Positions 33,244-46,112 of a stretch of DNA of 52,915 nucleotides are shown here, piece by piece. The position numbers and the translations under genes are program-made. This DNA comes from Actinomycetota bacterium (GTDB taxonomy: Bacteria; Actinomycetota; Actinomycetes; Nanopelagicales; Nanopelagicaceae). The notes under the pieces are model-generated. The model was not told where the DNA came from. It did not search any database and saw only the letters and a list, made by a program, of their open reading frames with translations. Each line of letters opens with the position of its first letter. Within the stretch, counting starts at the first letter, position 1. The stretch spans positions 1 through 52,915 of the forward strand of contig JAPOKG010000003.1 of assembly GCA_029977785.1 (NCBI GenBank). The letters run 5' to 3'.

Positions 33244-34791
33244 TTATGCGTGAGAGAAATGTCGGGTGTTGGTGAAGAACATTGCCACGCCTGCTCGCTC
33301 TGCTGCCGCAATCACCTCTTCATCGCGCACGCTTCCACCTGGTTGCACGATTGCTATGACCCCAGCTGTTGTGAGTATTTCTAGCCCATCTGCAAAAGGG
33401 AAGAAAGCATCTGATGCGGCAACGCTATTGCGCACTCGATCACCAGCACGATCAACAGCAAGTTTTGCAGAGTCAACTCGATTGACTTGGCCCATCCCAA
33501 TACCAACTGCTGCGCCATTACTTGCGAGCAGTATGGCGTTGCTCTTTACTGCGCGGACTGCGCGCCAAGCAAACTGTAGATCGGCAAGCACTTCAGATGA
33601 GACGGGAGCACCTGTTACTTGCTTCCAGTTCTTTGCGTCATCTCCTGCAGCGCTTATCAAATCGGTCTCTTGCACGAGTGTGCCGCCAGATACGGGGCGA
33701 ATTTCAAGCGGTGAAATTCGTGTTACTGGGCAAGTCAAGATGCGAATCGACGGCTTCTTCATCAAGATTTCGAGCGCACCGCTTTCATATTCGGGCGCGA
33801 TGATTACCTCTGTAAAGACTTCTGAAACTTGTGATGCCATTGCAACTGTTATGGTGCGATTTGCAGCAATCACTCCACCGAAGGCAGAGACAGGATCGCA
33901 GGCATGCGCTTTGGTATAGGCATCTGCAATATCGCTACCGATTGCTACACCACACGGATTGGCATGCTTAATAATTGCAACACATGGTTGAGAGTGATCT
34001 AAAGCTGCCCGCCAAGCAGCATCGGCATCGATGTAATTGTTAAATGACATCTCTTTGCCATGCGACTGCACCGCGTTAACAATTCCAGGTGGTCCACCTC
34101 GATAGATAGCGGCCTGTTGGTGAGGATTTTCTCCGTAACGCAGAGCGCTCTCTCGCTTGTAGATGAGTCCAAACCAATCCAAATCTTGCATCTGATAACT
34201 GATAGTCGAACCGAGCCAGCTTGCGATTGTCAGATCATATTCGGCTGTGGTTCTAAAGACATCGAGAGCTAAGCGCTTGCGCTCTTCATCTGTAAAGCCT
34301 CCTGCCTTGAGGGCAGCAATAGCTTGGTCATATTGGCTTTCGTGGCACACAACTGCAACTGATCCGTGGTTCTTAGCAGCCCCTCGTAGCATCGATGGGC
34401 CACCAATATCAATCTGCTCGATGCATTCTGCAAAATCAGCACCCGATGCAATGGTTGCTGCAAAGGGATAGAGGTTAATGACAACGAGATCAAAGGGTGC
34501 AATATCAAGATCTGCGATTGCTGCAAGATGTTCAGGGTTACTTTGATCTGCCAGAATTCCAGAATGAATACGTGGGTGGAGAGTCTTTACACGTCCGCCC
34601 ATAATCTCTGGAAACTCTGTGTATTCACTTACCTCTATGACCGCAATTCCCGCGGCTGCAAGGGTTTTAGCTGTTGAACCTGTTGAGAGAATTTCAACGC
34701 CGGCTTCTTGCAGTGCGCTACCGAGTTCAAGTAGCCGTGATTTTTCATAGACGCTGACTAACGCACGTCTTATAGGTTTGCGATTAGCCAT
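33244..34791 (-). CDS. purH: bifunctional AICAR formyltransferase/IMP cyclohydrolase
   Basis: [50 protein letters not shown]. Start at MANRKPIRR (34791); the ORF-track start intrudes into purN. Confidence 0.94.
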   Translation of the reverse strand: MANRKPIRRALVSVYEKSRLLELGSALQEAGVEILSTGSTAKTLAAAGIAVIEVSEYTEFPEIMGGRVKTLHPRIHSGILADQSNPEHLAAIADLDIAPFDLVVINLYPFAATIASGADFAECIEQIDIGGPSMLRGAAKNHGSVAVVCHESQYDQAIAALKAGGFTDEERKRLALDVFRTTAEYDLTIASWLGSTISYQMQDLDWFGLIYKRESALRYGENPHQQAAIYRGGPPGIVNAVQSHGKEMSFNNYIDADAAWRAALDHSQPCVAIIKHANPCGVAIGSDIADAYTKAHACDPVSAFGGVIAANRTITVAMASQVSEVFTEVIIAPEYESGALEILMKKPSIRILTCPVTRISPLEIRPVSGGTLVQETDLISAAGDDAKNWKQVTGAPVSSEVLADLQFAWRAVRAVKSNAILLASNGAAVGIGMGQVNRVDSAKLAVDRAGDRVRNSVAASDAFFPFADGLEILTTAGVIAIVQPGGSVRDEEVIAAAERAGVAMFFTNTRHFSHA

Positions 34792-34813
34792 TGCCTTTTC
34801 TCCAGAATCTTGT

Positions 34814-35386
34814 TCAGCGATTGCTCTGCTCGAGTGTGGGAAGCAGTGCAGCAATGGTCGCGACGATGAGACCTCGTTCCTTAATCTTAATGCGTTCATG
34901 AAGTGACTCTTCGGTATCACCCGGAAGAACCGCCACCGTCTCTTGCGCAATGACTTGTCCAGTGTCGATTCCCGCATCCACCCAATGAATTGTGGTTCCT
35001 GTCTCGCTTACGCCGGCCGTAAGGGCATCGCGAACAGCATGAGCGCCTGGGAATGCCGGCAGCAGTGCTGGATGGCTGTTTATGATGCGAAACTTTTCAG
35101 TGATGCGATGAGACAAGATGCGCATAAATCCTGCGCTGACAACCAGATCTGGGCGAAGTGCTGCAATCAAGGTCTCGAGTTCGCGATCCCATTCACTGCG
35201 ATCGGTCAGCATAGGAATTGTAAAAGTTTCGATTTTGGCGCGATGAGCGCGATCCAATACCTGCGCACCTTTTTGATCAGAGATCACAGCGACAATATCG
35301 CAGGCAAGTTGCCCATTTGTTACTGCATCAAATATTGCCTGTGCCAGTGTTCCGCTACCGGATGCCAATATGACGATGCGCTTCAT
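34814..35386 (-). CDS. purN: phosphoribosylglycinamide formyltransferase
   Basis: [42 protein letters not shown]. Confidence 0.94.
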   Translation of the reverse strand: MKRIVILASGSGTLAQAIFDAVTNGQLACDIVAVISDQKGAQVLDRAHRAKIETFTIPMLTDRSEWDRELETLIAALRPDLVVSAGFMRILSHRITEKFRIINSHPALLPAFPGAHAVRDALTAGVSETGTTIHWVDAGIDTGQVIAQETVAVLPGDTEESLHERIKIKERGLIVATIAALLPTLEQSNR

Positions 35387-35389
35387 GAA

Positions 35390-36472
35390 CTAACTCTTTA
35401 CCGAAAGTCGTTTATTCATTATGAACGTTGTTGCAGCCGCTCCTGCTCCAATTTCAATTGCAATCGAAAGCACAAACTTCCAGATAGAGACTCCCATGGC
35501 ACCCATCTCGGTAGTCAATAGCGCACCGCTGCCAAGATATGCCAGCAACGTTGCCAGTGCGAGCGTTAAGAGATAGCTCTGAATGAGCGTCTGTAATCCG
35601 TGGGCAAGAGCCCACCATGCTAAGAGAACACCAAGTCCGATAAAGAAGAGAACTCCCAACAAGGCAAGCGGATGTCGTGAAGTTGGCAAAATTCCTAAAA
35701 GAGGAAGCGCTGGTATTTGCCCTAATTGATACCACCATGGAGAAACAATTGTTCCTGCTCCAACTGCCAGGCCCGTTCCAGAGAAGTAAGAGGCAATAGC
35801 AACTGCCGCGTTGGGGAGATAGAGCACGTTGAGAAAGAGCAGCAGTAGTCCACCAAAGAAACCAGGTTGAAGAGAGATGGTGATGGTCTTTACTTGCGTG
35901 AAGTTAGAGAGAAGCAAAAGCGTTGCAGCTACAAGAGATACGCCCATGTAGATCGCTGTAATGCGAAGTGCGATACGAAGGGAGCGAGAAGGGCTCACGC
36001 GATATCCAGCGCTCATGGTGGCAAGCAGGCAGAGAAGAAATCCAAAAATAGGCGCTAAATACCACTGCGGAGTAACTGCAGTTGAACCGCTCACGAAGGC
36101 AAGAGCAGTCAGAAGAACTGCATACATTGAAGAAAATATGAGTCGCACTCCATTGATGTCATGGAAGTCGCCCTGCAATCTATCGATTGCTCTATTAAAA
36201 GCTGCGCGAATTACTAAGAAGGGAAGAACTAATCCACCAATAGGAAGAAAGGTGAGATATCCAGGAAGTGAGGTGGGTGGAAGCGCTAATTGGAAGGGAA
36301 GATGATGAGTGCCAAGCCAAATCCATACTGCGCCACGGATGGGATCAGATGTATTGCCGCTGGCACTCCCAGCTGTAGCCCAAGCAATCAGCGCAATAAA
36401 GGAGAACGGCAACAACAAGGTTGCAGCGCTGCGGATGACATGTGACAACGAGACCGAGAGGACACGTTGCAT
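35390..36472 (-). CDS. polytopic membrane protein, DUF6350/PerM-like
   Basis: 360 aa, multiple hydrophobic segments, located between sucD and purN as in other actinobacteria. Confidence 0.65.
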   Translation of the reverse strand: MQRVLSVSLSHVIRSAATLLLPFSFIALIAWATAGSASGNTSDPIRGAVWIWLGTHHLPFQLALPPTSLPGYLTFLPIGGLVLPFLVIRAAFNRAIDRLQGDFHDINGVRLIFSSMYAVLLTALAFVSGSTAVTPQWYLAPIFGFLLCLLATMSAGYRVSPSRSLRIALRITAIYMGVSLVAATLLLLSNFTQVKTITISLQPGFFGGLLLLFLNVLYLPNAAVAIASYFSGTGLAVGAGTIVSPWWYQLGQIPALPLLGILPTSRHPLALLGVLFFIGLGVLLAWWALAHGLQTLIQSYLLTLALATLLAYLGSGALLTTEMGAMGVSIWKFVLSIAIEIGAGAAATTFIMNKRLSVKS

Positions 36473-36479
36473 TGTCGTG

Positions 36480-37358
<879 letters not shown>

Positions 37359-37359
<1 letters not shown>

Positions 37360-38525
37360 TACTTTGCCGCCAATTCTGCAGCGCGCGATGCTGCTCCATC
37401 CATAGTTTCAGATTGCTCTACCAATGGATGGTTAGCAGCGTTAAGGATTGCTCGTCCTTCAACCACGTTATTTCCATCGAGGCGCACCACGATTGGTTTG
37501 GTCGCCTTTGGGCCCAGGAGTTCTAGCGCCTGCACAATGCCATTTGCAACCGCATCACATGCAGTAATTCCACCAAAGACGTTGACGAAGACGCTCTTCA
37601 CATCAGGATCACCCAAGATAATTGAAAGGCCATCTGCCATTACTTGAGCTGATGCACCGCCTCCGATATCAAGGAAGTTTGCAGGGCGCATGCCACCGAA
37701 CTTTTCGCCCGCATAAGCGACGACATCGAGGGTAGACATCACAAGGCCTGCACCATTGCCGATAATTCCAACCTGTCCGTTATCAAGCTTTACGTAATTC
37801 AAGCCCTTTTCTTTCGCTGCGGCTTCTAGAGCATTTGCAGTGTCATGATCGACTAGAGCTTCGTGGTCTGGCTGACGGAAATCCGCATTTTCATCAAGGG
37901 TGACCTTGCCATCGAGTGCAACGATTCGGCCATCTTCAGTTTTTACTAGTGGATTTACCTCAACAAGAGTGGCATCCTCTGATTGAAAAGTTTCCCAAAG
38001 CTTGACTAAAACATCAGCGACTTGGTCGGCAACGTCGGTCGGGAACTGTGCTTGCGCAACGATCTCTTTCGCCTTAGCCAATGAAATTCCTTCTACTGCA
38101 GATACTGGAACTTTGGCCAATTTTTCTGGCGCAGTATGTGCAACCTCTTCAATATCCATTCCGCCGGCAACAGATGCCATTACAAGAAAGGTTCGGTTAG
38201 AGCGATCGAGGAGAATTGATACATAGTATTCAGAGGCAATTGGTGCAGCCTGTGCAATCATCACCTTATGAACAGTATGTCCCTTGATATCCATCCCAAG
38301 AATTGCGCCAGCTTTTTCAAAAGTATCATCGGCATCAAGGGCTAGCTTTACTCCGCCTGCCTTACCGCGGCCACCAACCTTAACCTGCGCCTTTACGACA
38401 ACTTTGCCGCCCATCTTCGCTGCAGCGTTACGCGCTTGTTCAGCAGTTGTTGCAACGGCGCCTTGTAAAACAGGAACTGTGTGCTTTTCGAAGAGATCGC
38501 GTGCTTGGTATTCGTAGAGATCCAC
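37359..38525 (-). CDS. sucC: succinyl-CoA synthetase beta subunit
   Basis: [50 protein letters not shown]. Confidence 0.95.
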
Positions 38526-38578
38526 TAATTGCTCCTCATGGGTGCGCGTCGTCAGTAGGGCAATCTTAAGTGGTTATT

Positions 38579-40819
38579 TTAAAGAGCCGTGACAGGGGCA
38601 TAGCGCAGCAAAAGGCGTTTATCGCCGTATTGGCCGAAGTTGATTGTCGCCTCTGCCTTATCTCCATCACCTGCAAGGGCAACAACTGTTCCAAGGCCGA
38701 ATGTGTCATGTGACACACGCTGTCCAACCGCAAGTTCCATCGCAGTTGATTTCTTTCCTGTTGCACGTGGTGGTGGCGCTGATGGAAGGCGAGATTTCTT
38801 TATAGCAGATGGCGAGAAGCTAGAACGAGTTTCATTTTTCCATTCAATGAGCTCTGCCGGAATTTCATCAAGAAAACGTGAAGCAGGGTTGTAGCGAGGT
38901 GAACCAAAGGTAAGGCGATACTCAGCGCGCGAAATATAGAGACGTTTTTCAGCTCGGGTTAAGCCAACGTAAGCCAGACGTCTTTCCTCTTCGATTTCAC
39001 GGGGATCATCAAGTGTTCGTGTATGCGGAAAAATTCCATCTTCCATGCCGGTCAGAAATACTGTTGGAAACTCAAGACCTTTTGCAGTGTGGAGAGTCAT
39101 CAAGGTAACAACTCCCCCATGGTCTTCGCCATCGGGAATCTCGTCGGCATCTGCAACTAATGAAACTTTCTCGAGGAAGCCTGATAGTGAAATTTCTTCA
39201 TCTTCACCGAGTTCTTCAAAGGGGCGCTCCTCATACTCCATAGAAGCTGAGACAAGTTCTTGTAAGTTTTCAACGCGGACTTCATCTTGAGGGTCTTTAC
39301 TATTTTCCAACTCAGTCATTAGCCCTGATTGTTCTAGTACTGCTTCAATAATCACCGATGGCTTGGTTTTTGCTTCCACCAGCGTTTGCAGCGCAATCAG
39401 CATCTGAGTAAAGGTAGCAATCGATTGTGCTGCTTTATTGGGAACACCTGTTGCCTCAGTAACGCGCAACAGCGCGTTCCAGAAGGAGATTCCTTGAGCG
39501 CTTGCGAAGGCTTCGACCTCTTCGAGGGCACGGTCGCCAATGCCACGTTTAGGCAAGTTAATGATGCGGCGTAGCGAAACTTCATCATCAGGGTTTGCCA
39601 GCACTCGTAAGTACGCCAGTAAATCCTTGACCTCTTTGCGTTCGTAGAAGCGCAAGCCACCGACTACCTTGTAAGGAATAGCAGCGCGCATAAAAATTTC
39701 TTCAAAGATACGAGATTGGGCGTTAGTACGATAGAAAACAGCTGTATCTCCGGGATTTGATTGCCCTAAATCTTGTAAAGAGCGGATCTCAGATTTAATG
39801 AATTCAGCTTCGTCATATTCAGATTCGGCCACATAACCGATTAAGGGTGCGCCAGATCCAGCATCTGACCAGAGGTTCTTCTCTTTCCGTGATTCATTTT
39901 TGGTGATGACCGCATTGGCTGCGTTGAGAATGTTCTGAGTCGAGCGGTAATTCTGTTCTAGGAGCACGGTGGTGGCGTTTGGGTAGTCAACTTCGAATTG
40001 CAAGATGTTACGGATGGTGGCACCGCGGAACCCATAGATTGATTGATCGGCATCACCTACTACACAGAGTTCGGCAATCGGATAGCCATCACCTTCGGTG
40101 CCGGTGAGCTCTTTGATGAGGGCGTACTGAGCATGGTTGGTATCTTGATATTCATCCACCAAGATATGGCGAAAACGTGATCGAAAACGTGCCTTTGCTT
40201 CAGGGTGTTTCTGTAGCACCTGGACAGTTTTCATAATCAAATCATCGAAATCCATGGCATTTGCTTGCTGTAGCCGCTTTTCATACATGGTGTAAACATC
40301 AGCGACAATCGTTTCAAATTGATTGGTGGCTTTGCTTAAGTATTCATATGGAGTCTGTAACTCATTCTTTGCATTTGAAATCAGATGTTGAAATTGACGG
40401 GCGGGATATCGCTTTGAATCTAAATTCAGGGTCTCCATCACTCGAGAAATTAACTTCTGTGAATCTGCTGAGTCATAGATGCTAAAGGAGCTGCTGTATC
40501 CCAAACGTTCAACTTCTTGGCGCAACATGCGAACGCATGATGAGTGAAAAGTTGAGACCCACATCGATTTCGCGATTGGGCCTACTAGCTCTGCTACACG
40601 TTCTTTCATTTCGCCAGCAGCTTTATTGGTAAAGGTAATTGCCAAGATTTCGTAGGGACGTACTTCTCGCCGGGCCATGATGTAGGCAATACGTCTTGTT
40701 AATACGCGCGTCTTGCCCGAACCTGCACCTGCTACTACCAATAAAGGAGAGCCCGCATGCGCAACCGCCTTCTGTTGCTCGGGGTTAAGTCCCTCGAGCA
40801 ATGGGTCGGTCACGGTCAT
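38579..40819 (-). CDS. pcrA: ATP-dependent DNA helicase PcrA/UvrD family
   Basis: LNPEQQKAVAHAGSPLLVVAGAGSGKTRVLTRRIAYI, VDEYQDTNHAQY, VGDADQSIYGFRGA. Start probably MTVTDPLLEGLN at 40819. Confidence 0.93.
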   Translation of the reverse strand: MTVTDPLLEGLNPEQQKAVAHAGSPLLVVAGAGSGKTRVLTRRIAYIMARREVRPYEILAITFTNKAAGEMKERVAELVGPIAKSMWVSTFHSSCVRMLRQEVERLGYSSSFSIYDSADSQKLISRVMETLNLDSKRYPARQFQHLISNAKNELQTPYEYLSKATNQFETIVADVYTMYEKRLQQANAMDFDDLIMKTVQVLQKHPEAKARFRSRFRHILVDEYQDTNHAQYALIKELTGTEGDGYPIAELCVVGDADQSIYGFRGATIRNILQFEVDYPNATTVLLEQNYRSTQNILNAANAVITKNESRKEKNLWSDAGSGAPLIGYVAESEYDEAEFIKSEIRSLQDLGQSNPGDTAVFYRTNAQSRIFEEIFMRAAIPYKVVGGLRFYERKEVKDLLAYLRVLANPDDEVSLRRIINLPKRGIGDRALEEVEAFASAQGISFWNALLRVTEATGVPNKAAQSIATFTQMLIALQTLVEAKTKPSVIIEAVLEQSGLMTELENSKDPQDEVRVENLQELVSASMEYEERPFEELGEDEEISLSGFLEKVSLVADADEIPDGEDHGGVVTLMTLHTAKGLEFPTVFLTGMEDGIFPHTRTLDDPREIEEERRLAYVGLTRAEKRLYISRAEYRLTFGSPRYNPASRFLDEIPAELIEWKNETRSSFSPSAIKKSRLPSAPPPRATGKKSTAMELAVGQRVSHDTFGLGTVVALAGDGDKAEATINFGQYGDKRLLLRYAPVTAL

Positions 40820-40868
40820 GGCGGGCAGTCTATTAGGCTTCACCCACACGAGAAGATAAAGGTGAGTT

Positions 40869-41594
40869 GTGGAACCGATAGCCGATTCAGAAATCAAGCG
40901 CGTTCTAGTGGTAAATGCCCACCCCGATGATTCGGACTTCGGCGCATCTGGAACCATCTCACAATGGGTACAAGCAGGTATCTCTGTTGCATATGTGCTC
41001 TGCACCAACGGAGATCAAGGTGGCGAAGCATCTTCTTACTCCCGCGAAGAAATGCCAGCAGTTCGTCAACGTGAACAACGCGCAGCATGCGCAACCCTTG
41101 GAATTAGCGATGTTACATTTTTAAATTATGTTGATGGCCATCTCGAGCCAACCTTGCAGTTACGTAAAGATATTATTCGTCAGATTCGTCGCGTCCAACC
41201 AGATCGCATCATCTGCCAATCACCTGAAAGAAACTGGGAACGAATTGGCGCAAGCCACCCAGATCACCTAGCTGCAGGAGAAGCAACTATTCAGGCTGTC
41301 TACCCTGATGCACGAAACCCTTACGCCTTTACCGATTTACTTGAAAAGGAAGGGCTTCAACCTTGGAAAGTTCGCGAAGTGTGGATGCAAGGACATGCGC
41401 ATCCAGATCACTTTGTAGATATCACCGACACATTCCACTTTAAAATCGCAGCGCTTAAAGAACATGCATCACAGACCGGACATATGGAGAACTTGGAAGA
41501 GATGTTGCGAGAATGGGGTCAACGTAACGCCGGTATTGGCGGACTTCCTGAAGGTCGAATCGCTGAAGCTTTTAAGATTGTAAATACTGATTAA
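40869..41594 (+). CDS. PIG-L/LmbE family deacetylase
   Basis: VVNAHPDDSDFGASGT zinc-binding motif, SHPDHLAAGEA. Confidence 0.9.
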   Translation: MEPIADSEIKRVLVVNAHPDDSDFGASGTISQWVQAGISVAYVLCTNGDQGGEASSYSREEMPAVRQREQRAACATLGISDVTFLNYVDGHLEPTLQLRKDIIRQIRRVQPDRIICQSPERNWERIGASHPDHLAAGEATIQAVYPDARNPYAFTDLLEKEGLQPWKVREVWMQGHAHPDHFVDITDTFHFKIAALKEHASQTGHMENLEEMLREWGQRNAGIGGLPEGRIAEAFKIVNTD

Positions 41595-41604
41595 TTCGTA
41601 GCCC

Positions 41605-42288
41605 TTATTTGGCGCTAGCCTTAACGATTTCTACCATCTGGATTGGATAACCATCGGGCGCATAGATTGCTTGATTTCCACTCATCTTGTAAGCGCCGAC
41701 TTCGCCGATCTTCTGCACTAAATCAAGGCCTTTGGTGATCTTTCCCCAGATTGTGTACTTGGGTGGAAGGTATGTCTCTTTATAGACCAAGAAGAACTGT
41801 GAACCATTTGTCTTTGGTCCAGAGTTTGCCATGGCAACGGTGCCTGCAGGGTAATTCGCAGGTCCATCTTTCGGCAGGTTTTCGTCGGCATAACCTTTCC
41901 AGCCAGTTGGAGAACCTCCACCTGAAAGTGTGGGGTCTCCACACTGCAGTACGAAAATTCCCTCAGTAGTTAATCTGTGGCAAAGAGTCTTGTTGTAGTA
42001 ACCAGCATTTGCAAGAGTGGAAAGCGCATTGACTGTTATGGGCGCCTTGCTGCCCAACATTGAAATCACGATGTCACCGCAATTTGTTTTGAGGGTAAGA
42101 GACTTAGTATTTGGCTTTGCTGATGCCGCAGGTTGCTTAACAGTCTTAGGGGTCGAGCTCTTTGATGTTGGTGTTTTACAACCAGGAACTGTGACGGGAC
42201 GTTCGGCTGCTTGTACTGATGTCGTAATCAGCGTTGTAGATGCAATAAGCGCCAGCGCAATTGTCGCAATCTTCGCAGTTCTAAACAT
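41605..42288 (-). CDS. secreted cyclophilin-type peptidyl-prolyl cis-trans isomerase
   Basis: Signal peptide, then TNCGDIVISML, FVLQCGDPTLSGGGSPTG, NGSQFFLVY. Confidence 0.9.
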   Translation of the reverse strand: MFRTAKIATIALALIASTTLITTSVQAAERPVTVPGCKTPTSKSSTPKTVKQPAASAKPNTKSLTLKTNCGDIVISMLGSKAPITVNALSTLANAGYYNKTLCHRLTTEGIFVLQCGDPTLSGGGSPTGWKGYADENLPKDGPANYPAGTVAMANSGPKTNGSQFFLVYKETYLPPKYTIWGKITKGLDLVQKIGEVGAYKMSGNQAIYAPDGYPIQMVEIVKASAK

Positions 42289-42298
42289 TATCTAATTC

Positions 42299-43849
42299 CT
42301 ATTCCCATTCAATCGTTCCAGGCGGCTTGCTAGTGACATCAAGAACTACGCGATTAACCTCACGAACCTCATTGGTAATTCGAGTGGATATCTTCTCAAG
42401 AACTTCATAAGGAATGCGAGACCAATCGGCTGTCATAGCGTCTTCGCTCGATACCGGACGTAACACAATGGGGTGTCCATAGGTGCGACCGTCGCCTTGC
42501 ACACCTACGCTGCGCACATCTGCTAGCAGAACAACGGGGCACTGCCAGATCACGCGATCAAGACCTGCAGCCTTTAATTCTTCACGGGCAATGACATCTG
42601 CTTCGCGCAAAATATCTAGACGCTCTTTGGTGACTTCACCGATGATGCGAATTCCAAGTCCAGGGCCTGGGAAAGGTTGGCGCCAGACAATTGCTTCAGG
42701 CAGTCCTAGTTCAAGGCCGACATGGCGCACTTCATCTTTAAAGAGCGTGCGCAGTGGTTCAACAAGAGTGAACTTCAAATCATCTGGCAGTCCGCCAACA
42801 TTGTGGTGCGACTTAATGTTGGCAGTTCCGGTGCCTCCACCCGATTCGACAACATCGGGATAGAGGGTGCCTTGCACCAAAAATTCAACGTCGCCACCTG
42901 CTGCAATATCGCGGGCTGCCTTCTCAAAAGAGCGGATGAATTCGCGCCCAATAATTTTCCGCTTTTCCTCAGGATCTGTAACTCCGGCAAGAGCGCCTAG
43001 GAATTGATCAACAGCATCTACGACAACGAGTTCAATACCAGTTGCTGCAACGAAGTCACGTTGTACCTGCTCTGATTCACCGCTGCGCAGCAAGCCATGA
43101 TCGACAAAGACGCAGGTAAGTTGCTTGCCTACAGCGCGTTGCACAATCGCAGCTGCGACAGCTGAGTCAACTCCACCTGATAGGCCACAAATTACTCGCT
43201 TGGTTCCGATTATTGCCTTGGCTTTTGCGACTTCATCTTCTGCGATATTTGCAGTTGTCCATGATGGCTTACATCCTGCAATATTGATAAGCCAGTTCTG
43301 CAAAATCGCCTGGCCATGTTCGGTGTGCAGTACTTCTGGATGAAACTGAACTCCTGCTAACTTTCCGGATGAATCTTCAAATGCTGCAATCGGGGTATCA
43401 CTCGTTGCAGCGCTGACGGTAAAACCAGCAGGTGCTTGAGAAACCGCATCCCCATGAGACATCCAGACAGATTGTGAATCGGGAAGTCCAGCAAAGACTT
43501 TTGAACCGCTCTTTACTGAAAGCGGTGTGCGTCCAAACTCAGATTTGCCTGTCTGGGCAACTACTCAGTTAAGCGCTGCAGCCATTGTTTGAAAGCCATA
43601 ACAAATACCGAATACTGGAATTCCCAGCGAAAAGATTGCGGGGTCGACCTTAGGAGCGTGATCTGCGTAGACAGATGAAGGGCCACCCGAAAGGATGATT
43701 GCTTCCGGGTTCTTGGCGCGCACATCAGCTGCAGTAATTGATGATGGAATGATCTCTGAATACACCTTCGCTTCGCGCACGCGACGAGCGATCAACTGCG
43801 CATATTGCGCCCCAAAATCGACAACAAGTACGCCGTGGCTAGCGGCCAT
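42299..43849 (-). pseudogene. guaA: GMP synthase (glutamine-hydrolysing), interrupted by an in-frame TGA at 43565-43567
   Basis: GATase half ([23 protein letters not shown]...[14 protein letters not shown]) and synthetase half ([18 protein letters not shown]... KPPGTIEWE) lie in the same frame; manual translation across the stop gives [41 protein letters not shown]. Confidence 0.92.
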
Positions 43850-44948
43850 GAATAACCACATCTACGCGCTGGAAAGATTTCACATCAGAGTATCCGCAGG
43901 TTGCCATTGCGCGGCGAAGGGCTCCAAAGAGATTCATTGAACCATCTGAAGTATGTGATGGACCGACAAGGACTTCTTCAAGAGTTCCAACAGTGCCAAC
44001 GTTCATGCGCGCACCTCGTGGAAGTTCTGGATGGTATGCCTCAGAACCCCAGTGCCAACCAAGTCCGGGAGATTCAACAGCTTTAGCAAGCGCTGATCCC
44101 ATCATCACAGCATCTGCGCCACATGCAATCGCCTTTGAGATATCGCCCGACTTACCAATAGAACCATCAGCAATAACGTGCACATAACGTCCGCCAGATT
44201 CATCGAGGTATTCGCGACGAGCAGCCGCAACTTCAGCAACGGCAGATGCCATAGGTACTTCAATGCCCAATACAGAACGCGTTGTGTGCGCTGCTCCGCC
44301 ACCAAAACCAACGAGAACACCAGCAGCTCCGGCACGCATCAAGTGAAGCGCACCCGTTGTGGTTGCCACTCCACCTACGATGACAGGAACATCGAGTTCG
44401 TAAATAAACTTCTTGAGGTTAAGCGCCTCATTTTCAGCTGCAACATGTTCTGCTGAAACTGTTGTTCCGCGAATCACGAAGATATCAACTCCAGCATCAA
44501 TGACTGCCTTATGAAGTTCAGCGGTTCGTTGCGGAGAAAGCGATGCACCCACTGTGACGCCAGCATCACGAATCTGCTTGATGCGCTCTTTGATGAGTTC
44601 GGGGCGAATCGGAGCGCTATAAATTTCTTGCATACGGCGAGTGGCATGCTTATCTGGCATCGATGCAATTTCGCCAAGTGGAATACGTGGATCGTCATAA
44701 CGAGTCCATAGGCCTTCGAGGTTAAGTACGCCAAGACCGCCCAGCTTTCCGATTGCGATTGCTGTTTCTGGTGAGACCACTGAATCCATTGGAGCTGCAA
44801 GAAGTGGAAGATCGAACTTGTAGGCATCAATCTGCCAAGCAGTTGAGACATCTTCAGGAGTACGTGTGCGACGGCTAGGGACGATGGCGATATCGTCGAA
44901 AGAGTAGGCCTGGTGAGCGCGTTTTCCGGGAGCGATTTCAATATCCAT
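43839..44948 (-). CDS. GuaB3 family IMP dehydrogenase-related protein
   Basis: 369 aa; [50 protein letters not shown]. Confidence 0.9.
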   Translation of the reverse strand: MDIEIAPGKRAHQAYSFDDIAIVPSRRTRTPEDVSTAWQIDAYKFDLPLLAAPMDSVVSPETAIAIGKLGGLGVLNLEGLWTRYDDPRIPLGEIASMPDKHATRRMQEIYSAPIRPELIKERIKQIRDAGVTVGASLSPQRTAELHKAVIDAGVDIFVIRGTTVSAEHVAAENEALNLKKFIYELDVPVIVGGVATTTGALHLMRAGAAGVLVGFGGGAAHTTRSVLGIEVPMASAVAEVAAARREYLDESGGRYVHVIADGSIGKSGDISKAIACGADAVMMGSALAKAVESPGLGWHWGSEAYHPELPRGARMNVGTVGTLEEVLVGPSHTSDGSMNLFGALRRAMATCGYSDVKSFQRVDVVIHGR

Positions 44949-44950
44949 AG

Positions 44951-46075
<1,125 letters not shown>

Positions 46076-46112
46076 TCACTTCTTTTCGCAAGTGGGCAGT
46101 CTACCTGCTCAA

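Noticed and set aside
33266-33919. 217-aa ORF antisense to purH
   Set aside because: Shadow ORF within a conserved gene, no recognisable domain.
34943-35521. 192-aa ORF antisense to purN
   Set aside because: Overlaps purN on the opposite strand; no domain recognised.
43565-43567. UGA recoded as glycine
   Set aside because: Other ORFs here terminate normally at TGA (e.g. maf at 4228), and no other in-frame TGA at a Gly position was noticed.
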